Assembly (NCBI RefSeq): GCF_900112485.1
Contig: NZ_FOMG01000014.1
Span: forward strand, 30,294-94,293
Origin: Clostridium uliginosum
GTDB lineage: Bacteria; Bacillota; Clostridia; Clostridiales; Clostridiaceae
Direction of reading: 5' to 3'
DNA length: 64,000 nt
In this document: one piece after another, positions 8,608 to 15,935 of the stretch
Numbering within the stretch: position 1 is the stretch's first letter
Layout of the letters: each line of letters opens with the position of its first letter
The notes under the pieces: generated by a model
Databases searched by the model: none
What the model was told of the DNA's origin: nothing
The model's input: only the letters and a program-made list of their open reading frames with translations
Translations under genes and position numbers: made by a program

Positions 8608-9987
8608 ATGGAATTTAGAAGAGAAGAAGATTCTATTGGAGAAAAATACGTTCCAAAGGAAGTCTATTATGGTGTACAAAGTCTAAGAGGATATGAAAAT
8701 TTTAGAATTAGTGGATTAGATGTGAATGAAAATTTCATAAAAGATTTGGCTCTAGTAAAGAAAGCATGTGCAATAGCAAATTTAGAAAGTAAACAATTAA
8801 ATGAAAAAATAGCAAAAGCAATTATTGAAGCATGTGATGAAGTTTGCAATGGTAAATTAATAGACCAATTTATTATAGACCCTATTCAAGGTGGAGCAGG
8901 AACATCAATGAATATGAATATGAATGAAATAATTGCTAATAGAGCTAACGAAATATTAGGTTATGAAAAGGGAAAAAAATTTCCAGTGCATCCCAATGAT
9001 CATGTTAATAAAGGACAATCTACTAATGATGTTATTCCAACAGCGGCAAGTATAACTACTTATAGACTTTTGGATGAGTATATAAAAGAAATAGAGAGAC
9101 TAGAAAAGGCTTTATTAAAAAAAGGAGTAGAATTTACGCCTATAATAAAAATGGGAAGAACAGAAATGCAAGATGCAGTACCTATAAGTTTAGGAAGTGA
9201 ATTTAAAGCTTTTGCAAAAGCAATTGGTAGAGATGTTAAAAGATTAGAGATTTCTAAGAAAAGATTAAAAGAAGTAAATTTAGGTGGAACAGCAATAGGA
9301 ACAGGCATAACTGCTAATGAAAGTTATATAAAAAGTGTTGCTATTATTTTAAGTGATTTATTGGGATATGATATACATCAATCTGAAGATTTAATAGATG
9401 CTACTCAAAACTTAGATAAATTTTCAGAGATATCATCTAATTTAAAAGTTTGTGCTGTAAATATAAGCAAATTAGCAGGAGACTTAATTTTAATGTCATC
9501 TGGTCCAAGAACAGGTATTGGAGAAATTAAACTTCCAGCTAAGCAAAATGGCTCATCAATTATGCCAGGAAAAGTTAATCCTGTAATGCCAGAATTAATG
9601 AAACAAATATCTTATCAAGTTATAGGAAATGATTTAACTATTACATTAGCTGTACAAGCTGGTCAATTAGAATTAAATGCTTTTTGCCCAATTATTATAT
9701 TTAATTTATATCAATCAATTACTATATTAACAAATGGAGTAAAAACATTTATAGACAATTGCATTGTGGATATTGAAGCTAATAAAGAGAGATGTAGGGA
9801 ATTAGTAGAAAGAAGTGTAGGAACAGTTACAGCTTTAATACCTGTAATAGGATATGAGAAATCAGCAGATATTGCTAAAAAAGCTTTAAAGACTGGTAAA
9901 TCTATAAAAGAAGTAATAAAAGAAGAATGTGATTTTAGTGAAAGTGAAATTAACAAGATACTAAATATAGAAAAAATGGGTGAATAA
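8608..9987 (+). CDS. aspA: Aspartate ammonia-lyase (aspartase)
   Basis: This 459-residue enzyme converts L-aspartate to fumarate and ammonia in the cytosol. It belongs to the fumarase/aspartase superfamily: the flexible catalytic loop reads GSSIMPGKVNPVMPE (about residues 310-325), preceded by the conserved NLGGTAIGTGIT-like stretch and the GQSTNDVIPTA motif. Identity with aspartase rather than fumarase rests on the N-terminus REEDSIGEKYVPKEVYYGVQ. The start is the ATG after GGAGGAATTTGGT; an in-frame TTG overlapping that ribosome binding site is not used. It is separated from the upstream dipeptidase by a family A repeat, and I see no sigma-54 site of its own. In context it would dispose of aspartate released by the glycosylasparaginase. 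Confidence 0.9.
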   Translation: MEFRREEDSIGEKYVPKEVYYGVQSLRGYENFRISGLDVNENFIKDLALVKKACAIANLESKQLNEKIAKAIIEACDEVCNGKLIDQFIIDPIQGGAGTSMNMNMNEIIANRANEILGYEKGKKFPVHPNDHVNKGQSTNDVIPTAASITTYRLLDEYIKEIERLEKALLKKGVEFTPIIKMGRTEMQDAVPISLGSEFKAFAKAIGRDVKRLEISKKRLKEVNLGGTAIGTGITANESYIKSVAIILSDLLGYDIHQSEDLIDATQNLDKFSEISSNLKVCAVNISKLAGDLILMSSGPRTGIGEIKLPAKQNGSSIMPGKVNPVMPELMKQISYQVIGNDLTITLAVQAGQLELNAFCPIIIFNLYQSITILTNGVKTFIDNCIVDIEANKERCRELVERSVGTVTALIPVIGYEKSADIAKKALKTGKSIKEVIKEECDFSESEINKILNIEKMGE

Positions 9988-10042
9988 ATTAGTAGTATTA
10001 ATGAAATTAATCAAAGTAAAGAGGCTGTCTCAGAATAAATGT

Positions 10043-10263
10043 ACTATGTTTTAAAATAGTATTGATATTGCAGTATAAAGCTCATGGACAGGGAAATTTA
10101 CTTTAAGAACTCTAAAATAAAGCTTAGTCCAATTAATGCATGCTCCCAATCAAAGATTGTGACAAGCAATTAATAGTACAAATCTTCATTAAGAATTCTA
10201 AAAAGCAAATTTCAATGCCAGTTCGCCCTTATACTAAAATATCAACATTGTTTTAAAACATAG
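10043..10263. repeat. Repeat family B, copy 1
   Basis: About 220 bp bounded by ACTATGTTTTAAA and TTTAAAACATAGT. Inside are the family hallmarks GATATTGCAGTATAAAGCTC at the left and TTTCAATGCCAGTTCGCCC with AATATCAACA at the right. No coding capacity. It fills most of the gap between aspA and the sigma-54 activator gene. Confidence 0.8.
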
Positions 10264-10270
10264 TAAATAA

Positions 10271-10325
10271 ATAGAGGACTATCTTAAATACATAAGTATG
10301 TTTTTTGAGATAGTCCTCTATTTTT
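10271..10325. terminator. Bidirectional terminator between aspA and the convergent activator gene
   Basis: TAGAGGACTATCT pairs with AGATAGTCCTCTA, followed by TTTTT on the plus strand; AAATA precedes the left arm, giving a U-rich tail on the other strand. Confidence 0.75.
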
Positions 10326-10409
10326 ATGTTAAAACAGAACTTAAAGCTTAAAGAAATAAATTAACTCATTTGTTATGTTTAAATTTTATTGATATAAACA
10401 ATGTTGATT

Positions 10410-11996
10410 TTAGTTAGATATATATGCAACTAAAACAATTAAGAATAATATTTCTATATCAGATAAATTTACGTTGTAGATTTCTTCAATATTATATTTA
10501 AACTTTAAAGTTAAAGAGTAGTAGTCTGGGTATAATTTTTTTAACTTATTTATAATAGGTGTGCAATTTATGTTTATAAGGTTAATTCTTTCATAAATTA
10601 GATCAATATGAATATGAAAGAAATTATTTAATATATCATCAGTAAAAAAAGTTTTTGTTCTTTCGTTGATATTAATAAGATTTTCATAAAGGCTTTCATA
10701 AGCTGAGTTATTTAAATTATAATGATAATTTGGTATATTGTTTTTTATTGTAATTAAATAATCATTGAAACTATCAACTAAAGTACTATTATTAAGATGT
10801 TTATTTTTTAATGAATTATTTATATTAGTAATTAAATCTTTAAAGCTATTAAGAATACTTTGTTTGTACTTTAAAAATGAATGATTAGTTATTTTAGTAT
10901 TATTATCATAAATAAAATAACCATTTAAATTATTAAGGCAATTAAGTAAATTTTTTTCACTTAATAAAGGTTGACTAAGTTTACTTTGTAAATTATCAGG
11001 AAGATCAAGGCTATTTATTTTTACTTGCTTTTTGTTATTTATTAAGTAATCAGAGTATGCATTAGCTACTGCCAATGTTATGTCATTTTTTAATTGTCCT
11101 ATATTATATGGACAATCATATGATAAGAAACAAAGAATAGAATTATAAGAAATAAGAATAGGCTTGTTTAATTTTTGACTTTCTTGTTTTAAAAAAGATT
11201 CTATTAATACTAATCGTTCCTCTAGACTTCGCTCATTTAGAGAAGGAAGATATATTTTAATTGGAATTCTTCTTATAAATGTATCTAATAAAGAAGTATT
11301 GATGTCTTTATTAGTTGCACAAATAATACGAGCGGATGACTTTATTTTATGTGACACCTCTCCAAATCTTTTAAAATAACCAGTATCCATAAATATAAAA
11401 AGCATTTCTTGACCTTCGCTTGGTAAATTGTGAATTTCATCTAAGAATAGAATACCACCATCAGCTTGTTCAATTAAACCGGATTTATCTTTAGTAGCAC
11501 CAGTAAAAGTTCCTTTTTTAACTCCAAAAAGATGAGAACTCAAAAGTTGAACATTGTTTGAATAATCAGAACAATTAAAGTGTAAAAAAGGTATGTCCTT
11601 AGTAGTATTTAGTGAACTTGCATATTCATGCATTAATGATGCAAGCATAGATTTACCAACACCAGTATCTCCTATTATCAAACAATTCATTCCATTAGGA
11701 GGATATAATATAGCAGTTTTTGATAATTTTAATGCATGAGTTAATGATGGATAAAAATAAGATAATTGATCCATTGATGAATTTGTACTAATGTCTAAAT
11801 TATTAGGATTATTTAAGAAATATTTAACAGGTCTAGAATTGTTTTTATATAAAAGATTGTCTTTAACGAGCAAATTCAAATCTTTACTAACATTAGAACG
11901 TTCTAAATTAAGATAATCACTAATTTTTTTAGTTGTAATCCCAGTGGCATTATCTAATTTTTTAATAGTATCATAAATTAATTTAATTCTTTTCAT
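10410..11996 (-). CDS. Sigma-54-dependent activator, short LevR-like (HTH, AAA+, single PRD)
   Basis: This 528-residue regulator has an N-terminal winged helix (residues 1-62, ISDYLNLERSNVSKDLNLL), then a sigma-54 AAA+ domain. Visible motifs are Walker A GDTGVGKS (109-116), GTFTGA (162-167), the loop that contacts sigma-54, and Walker B GILFLDE (181-187). NIGQLKNDITLAVANAY after the AAA+ core is typical of LevR/ManR. The C-terminal region (about 340-528) resembles one PTS regulation domain, with a candidate phospho-His in HIHIDLIYERINL. It ends there, without the EIIA-Man, EIIB and second PRD of full-length LevR. It is divergent from the glycosylasparaginase operon and most likely drives both sigma-54 promoters here. 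Confidence 0.88.
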   Translation of the reverse strand: MKRIKLIYDTIKKLDNATGITTKKISDYLNLERSNVSKDLNLLVKDNLLYKNNSRPVKYFLNNPNNLDISTNSSMDQLSYFYPSLTHALKLSKTAILYPPNGMNCLIIGDTGVGKSMLASLMHEYASSLNTTKDIPFLHFNCSDYSNNVQLLSSHLFGVKKGTFTGATKDKSGLIEQADGGILFLDEIHNLPSEGQEMLFIFMDTGYFKRFGEVSHKIKSSARIICATNKDINTSLLDTFIRRIPIKIYLPSLNERSLEERLVLIESFLKQESQKLNKPILISYNSILCFLSYDCPYNIGQLKNDITLAVANAYSDYLINNKKQVKINSLDLPDNLQSKLSQPLLSEKNLLNCLNNLNGYFIYDNNTKITNHSFLKYKQSILNSFKDLITNINNSLKNKHLNNSTLVDSFNDYLITIKNNIPNYHYNLNNSAYESLYENLININERTKTFFTDDILNNFFHIHIDLIYERINLININCTPIINKLKKLYPDYYSLTLKFKYNIEEIYNVNLSDIEILFLIVLVAYISN

Positions 11997-12102
11997 ATAA
12001 ATTACCCACTTTAGTAAAATATTTTTGTATAAAAATTTGTTACATAATGTATTACTATTAACAAATACTGTATTAATAGTAGCATATTGTGTATAGCTTT
12101 AC

Positions 12103-12113
12103 AACACACTTAT
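12103..12113 (+). promoter_or_regulatory. Candidate activator box upstream of the glycosylasparaginase promoter
   Basis: AACACACTTAT lies 88 bases before the -24 GG at 12191, matching the box at 5176 before the first sigma-54 promoter (77 bases). The 11-base difference is about one helical turn. TTGTGTATAG just upstream gives partial dyad symmetry. Confidence 0.5.
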
Positions 12114-12189
12114 TATAATTATAATTATGAAGAATAAGAAAAATTAAAAAACTAAGATATAGTCATACATTTAAATATATTCTATTAAT

Positions 12190-12205
12190 TGGCATGTTTA
12201 TTGCT
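12190..12205 (+). promoter_or_regulatory. Sigma-54 (-24/-12) promoter of the glycosylasparaginase operon
   Basis: TTGGCATGTTTATTGCT carries GG (12191-12192) and GC (12203-12204) exactly 10 bases apart. It shares TTGGCATG, then ATTGCT, with the promoter at 5252 and lies about 42 bases before the start codon of the first gene. Confidence 0.85.
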
Positions 12206-12246
12206 TTAATTATTATAGTAATGTAATAATGATTGGAGGAATATTC

Positions 12247-13209
12247 ATGAAATGGACAATGATAGCAACATGGAGAATGGCAATAGAAGGAATAACAGAA
12301 GCATCAAAAGATTTAGAAAAAGGTTGTTTTTCGGGAAATGCTATAGAGAAAGCAATTAAAATGGTGGAAGACTTTCCTTATTATAAATCAGTTGGATATG
12401 GTGGATTACCAAACGAAAAGTGTCAGGTTGAGTTAGATGCTGCATATATGGATGGAGATACACTTTCAATTGGAGCTATTGGAGGAATAACTGACTTTAA
12501 AAATCCAATTAGTATTGCAAAAAAATTAAGTGAAGAAAGATTTAATTGTTTTCTTGTTGGATTAGGGGCAAATGAGTACGCTCAAAAAGAAGGCTTTGAA
12601 AGGGTAAATATGTTAACAGATAGAGCAAAAAGGCACTATCAAAAAAGAATAAGAGAAACAATAGATAAGGGATTGAGTCCTTATGCTGGTCATGATACTG
12701 TAGGAATGATTGCTATTGATAAGAATGGAAAGATGGCTGCAGGAACGTCAACAAGTGGACTTTTTATGAAGAAAAAAGGTAGAGTTGGAGATTCTCCAGT
12801 TTCAGGTTCAGGTTTTTATGTTGATAGTGAAATAGGTGGAGCATCAGCAACAGGTCTTGGAGAAGATTTAATGAAGGGATGTATTTCATATGAAATAGTA
12901 AGATTAATGAAAGAAGGATTACATCCTCAACAAGCAGCTGATAAAGCAGTGTTAGAATTAAATGAAAAATTAATTAAAAGAAGAGGAAAATCAGGTGATA
13001 TATCAATAGTTGCACTTAATAATAAAGGGGAATGGGGAGTTGCAACTAATATTGAAGGATTCACATTTTCAGTAGTTTCAGAAGACGAACATCCAACTGT
13101 TTATTTATGTAATAAAATTAACAATGGACAAACTACATATGATGTAGCTACAAAGGAATGGTTAGAAGCTTATGAAAAGAGAATTAAATCACCAATTACT
13201 TTTGATTAA
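12247..13209 (+). CDS. N4-(beta-N-acetylglucosaminyl)-L-asparaginase (glycosylasparaginase) family Ntn hydrolase
   Basis: This 320-residue protein belongs to the glycosylasparaginase branch of Ntn hydrolases, which cut the amide between Asn and GlcNAc to give aspartate and an aminosugar. It autoprocesses at the nucleophile Thr151 in AGHDTVGMIAID. Substrate-site residues are visible in RVGDSPVSGSG (Arg179, Asp182) and the TSTSG loop, and the N-terminal MIATWRMA retains the family Trp. There is no signal peptide, unlike the secreted or periplasmic homologues, so it acts in the cytosol on imported substrate. The start is the ATG after TTGGAGGA. It is the first gene of a sigma-54 operon with cutC and a PTS EIIA. 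Confidence 0.88.
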   Translation: MKWTMIATWRMAIEGITEASKDLEKGCFSGNAIEKAIKMVEDFPYYKSVGYGGLPNEKCQVELDAAYMDGDTLSIGAIGGITDFKNPISIAKKLSEERFNCFLVGLGANEYAQKEGFERVNMLTDRAKRHYQKRIRETIDKGLSPYAGHDTVGMIAIDKNGKMAAGTSTSGLFMKKKGRVGDSPVSGSGFYVDSEIGGASATGLGEDLMKGCISYEIVRLMKEGLHPQQAADKAVLELNEKLIKRRGKSGDISIVALNNKGEWGVATNIEGFTFSVVSEDEHPTVYLCNKINNGQTTYDVATKEWLEAYEKRIKSPITFD

Positions 13210-13272
13210 ACATTAGATTTTATATTTAAATATGTATATTAATAAATTCGTTATCCTGGGAGGAAATCATAA

Positions 13273-13881
13273 ATGAGTATATATGAAGTTTGCGTAGGAA
13301 ACTATAATGAAGCTTTAAGAGCTGAAAAGCTAGGTGCTAATAGAATTGAACTTTGTGATAATCTTTTAGAAGATGGAACTACTCAAAGTTATGGAACTAT
13401 AAAGAGAACAATATCAAACTTAAATATTCCTGTCATGGTTATTATTAGACCAAGAGGTGGAAATTTTAATTATTCTCTAGAAGAGATTGAAATAATGAAA
13501 GATGATATTAGAATTTGCAAAAAACTTGGAGCGTATGGAGTAGTAATAGGAGCATTGAAAAATAAATGTATAGATATAAAGGCAGTTAAAGAACTTGTGA
13601 AAATTGCAAAGCCTATGAGTATAACATTCCATATGGCTTTTGATGAAATAGAAGATAAGTATAAAGCCATTGATGAACTAGTAGATTTAGGAGTAGATAG
13701 AATATTAACTAAAGGTGGAAATGAAAATGCATTAAGTGGAAAAGAAATGATAAAAAGTTTAGTTGAATATTCAAATGATAGAATTTCTATTATGCCAGGA
13801 AAAGGGGTAACAAAAGAAAATAGAGAATTTATACTGGATTTTACTGGAGCAAAAGAAATTCATGGCAGTAAAGTAGTGTAA
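13273..13881 (+). CDS. cutC: CutC family TIM-barrel protein
   Basis: This 202-residue cytosolic TIM-barrel protein of the CutC family has the N-terminal ANRIELCDNLLEDGTTQSYG and the C-terminal RILTKGGNENA and IMPGKGVTKENR signatures. CutC was named for copper tolerance, but its biochemical activity is not established, and it is often found beside sugar genes. It is shorter than E. coli CutC (about 248 residues). The ATG follows GGGAGGAAATC. Its position between a glycosylasparaginase and a PTS EIIA, all behind one sigma-54 promoter, argues for a role in handling the sugar part of the substrate rather than copper; that is inference. Confidence 0.85.
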   Translation: MSIYEVCVGNYNEALRAEKLGANRIELCDNLLEDGTTQSYGTIKRTISNLNIPVMVIIRPRGGNFNYSLEEIEIMKDDIRICKKLGAYGVVIGALKNKCIDIKAVKELVKIAKPMSITFHMAFDEIEDKYKAIDELVDLGVDRILTKGGNENALSGKEMIKSLVEYSNDRISIMPGKGVTKENREFILDFTGAKEIHGSKVV

Positions 13882-13907
13882 AATATAATTATAAGAGAAG
13901 AGGGATA

Positions 13908-14222
13908 ATGATGGAAAAATTAGAAGAAATATCATTCAAGTTAATTAGTAATTCTGGTGAAGCAAGATCACTATTATTTGAAGCATTAAGAGATTCAAGA
14001 GAAGGAAATTTTGAAGAAGCAGAAAAAAAAATTAATGAAGCGGAAACTAGCATGTTAAAGGCTCATGAATCACACTTTTCATTAATACAACAAGAAGCGG
14101 CAGGAGATAAAATTGAAATATCATTACTTTTAATGCATGCAGAAGATCAATTAATTACAACAGAAACACTAAAAAGTATTGTAAAAGAAATGATATTAAT
14201 GAATAAAAAATTTTCAAAATAA
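13908..14222 (+). CDS. PTS EIIA component, lactose/cellobiose family
   Basis: This 104-residue all-helical EIIA of the Lac/Chb family accepts phosphate from HPr on His77 in LLLMHAEDQL. The HESHFSLIQQEAAG stretch before it is typical, and the length equals the family norm. Two adjacent ATGs (13908 and 13911) are possible starts behind GAGAAGAGGG; the first is given. It is the last gene of the glycosylasparaginase operon and the only Lac-type EIIA in the window, so it most likely serves the EIIB and EIIC encoded 7 kb upstream behind the matching sigma-54 promoter. Confidence 0.92.
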   Translation: MMEKLEEISFKLISNSGEARSLLFEALRDSREGNFEEAEKKINEAETSMLKAHESHFSLIQQEAAGDKIEISLLLMHAEDQLITTETLKSIVKEMILMNKKFSK

Positions 14223-14350
14223 TATATTTAATTTATATATTTCCCAACTATGTATGTTAAAATCCATATTTTGAAAAATTACCATATTTTTATTACTATA
14301 AATCTTCAGTAAATATATTATGAAGAAAATTTTTTAGAACATATATATTA

Positions 14351-14574
14351 GGCTATGTTTTAATATAGTGTTGATATTGTTACATTTTTGTGAAGTGTGC
14401 ATTAGAATTGGACTTTTAGAACTCTTAATGAGTATTGTCACATTAGTTGCTTGTCCAAAACTTGTTTTTGGAATAAGCTGGAATGGGACTATACTCATTT
14501 AGATGTTTTTAAGTTCAATTCTTTAGCACGCTGAACAATATGTAACAATATCAACACGCTTTTAAAACATAGCC
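14351..14574. repeat. Repeat family B, copy 2 (diverged interior)
   Basis: GGCTATGTTTTAATATAGTGTTGATATTG at the left mirrors CAATATCAACACGC and TTTTAAAACATAGCC at the right. The interior differs from the other copies (pairing ATGAGTATTGTC with GGGACTATACTCAT), so only the ends define it as family B. Confidence 0.75.
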
Positions 14575-14582
14575 ATATATTA

Positions 14583-14636
14583 TAAATAGAACAGGCATTT
14601 TATTATCAAACTTGATAGTGAAATGCCTGTTTTTAA
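14583..14636. terminator. Terminator hairpin with T-run
   Basis: AACAGGCATTTTATTATCAA pairs with TTGATAGTGAAATGCCTGTT and is followed by TTTAATATTT. It would end transcription of the glycosylasparaginase operon. Confidence 0.75.
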
Positions 14637-14668
14637 TATTTATTATTTAATGATTAATAAATATTTTA

Positions 14669-14695
14669 GGTTGTGTTTTAAGTGAAGGTTGATAT
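14669..14695. repeat. Repeat family B, solitary left end
   Basis: GGTTGTGTTTTAAGTGAAGGTTGATATT matches the left terminus of family B but does not continue into its interior. It runs straight into a copy of the prkA 5' region. Confidence 0.6.
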
Positions 14696-14786
14696 TGTAA
14701 TAAGAAAAAGTTTGAAGGAACTTTTTTAGAGTATTTGGAGATAGTAAAAAAGATCCAGACATGTCTAAGCTTTCATATAAGATGAA
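14696..14786 (+). pseudogene. Decayed duplicate of the prkA 5' coding region
   Basis: About 90 bases nearly repeat prkA from codon 14 onwards (19797-19884): both share AATAAGAAAAAGTTTGAAGG and then AGATCCAGA. The copy has lost one A in an A-run, which shifts the frame, and similarity stops after CTTTCATATAAGATG. There is no start codon. The junction with the family B end falls in a shared ATTGTAA. Confidence 0.85.
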
Positions 14787-14826
14787 CCATTTAATTAATA
14801 GAAGTATTCACTATAAATAATTTTTA

Positions 14827-15723
14827 TTATAATTGCTTTAAAGAATTCTTTAAAAAATCAATAAATATGTTTTCAGCTATAGAAGGTTTGTAGTCTTTAT
14901 TTTTTATAAGATAAATTCTCCTATTAATCTTTATATCTTCTTTAAATGGAATAGCTTTAATTAATCCATAATTAAGTTCATTTTTAATGCAGTAATAAGA
15001 TAAAACAGATATGCCTATTCCTGAAATAACTCCTTGTTTTATAGCTTCTATATTACCTATTGTGTAAATTTTTTCTGGTTTAAATTTAAAATCTCCTATG
15101 TTTTCAATATGTTTAATTATTGAAGTTTTAGGATTTGATATTAAGAAAGTGCTATTCTTTAAACTATTTATGTTTATAGATTTTTTCTTAGCAAAAGGAT
15201 GATTATTACCTACTAACAATACTATAGGATCATCACAAATGTCTTCACAAATTAAATCTTCTTTATCAAAAAATTCTGGTTGGCTTATTAAGGCCATTGA
15301 ACACAGATTATTTTTTATGTCTTGTATTACATCTTTAGTATATTTAACATCATTTAATATAGATATGTATGGATATTTTAGATTGAAATTATAGATTATA
15401 TCAGGAAGTATGTAAGTACCTGGGGTGCTAGAACATGAAATATTTATCTTTTGTTCTTTTAAATCATTTAATAATGAAAGTTTAAGTTTAGCCTCATTTG
15501 ATGCATCTAATATTTTTCTAGCATATGGTAATAAGGCCTTTCCAGCCTCCGTTAATTTTATATCTTTATTATCTCGTGAAAATAGTTTTGTATCAAAATA
15601 TGCTTCTAAATTTTTTATTCTAAGGGATACAGCAGCTTGAGTGCAAAATAATTGTTGGGAAGTTTTGGTAAAATTATTATTTTCAGAAAGAATAAGGAAT
15701 GTTTTTATGTTTTGAATATTCAT
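14827..15723 (-). CDS. LysR family transcriptional regulator
   Basis: This 298-residue DNA-binding protein has an N-terminal winged helix-turn-helix (MNIQNIKTFLILSENNNFTK...CTQAAVSLRIKNLE) and a C-terminal periplasmic-binding-like effector domain. The start is the ATG behind AGAGGTATTGCA; the longer frame to 15741 lacks a suitable ribosome binding site. It is divergent from the DASS transporter gene at 15936 with a 212-base gap, the classic arrangement in which a LysR protein controls the adjacent operon in response to its substrate. The effector is probably a carboxylate, inferred from the transporter class. Confidence 0.9.
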   Translation of the reverse strand: MNIQNIKTFLILSENNNFTKTSQQLFCTQAAVSLRIKNLEAYFDTKLFSRDNKDIKLTEAGKALLPYARKILDASNEAKLKLSLLNDLKEQKINISCSSTPGTYILPDIIYNFNLKYPYISILNDVKYTKDVIQDIKNNLCSMALISQPEFFDKEDLICEDICDDPIVLLVGNNHPFAKKKSININSLKNSTFLISNPKTSIIKHIENIGDFKFKPEKIYTIGNIEAIKQGVISGIGISVLSYYCIKNELNYGLIKAIPFKEDIKINRRIYLIKNKDYKPSIAENIFIDFLKNSLKQL

Positions 15724-15935
15724 TGCAATACCTCTTAACATATGTTTATTTTAATAAAATTATACTACATAATTAATTAATAAGTTAATAAATAACAAAC
15801 AAGCAACTATAAAAAATACTTATAGTAAAATTAAGAAAGATTTTTTCCATAAGTATTCATAATTGGATAAAGGATTTAATTTGCTTTAGAATGATTTTAT
15901 GAAAACCAATACAAAGATGAGAGGAGAAATGTGTT

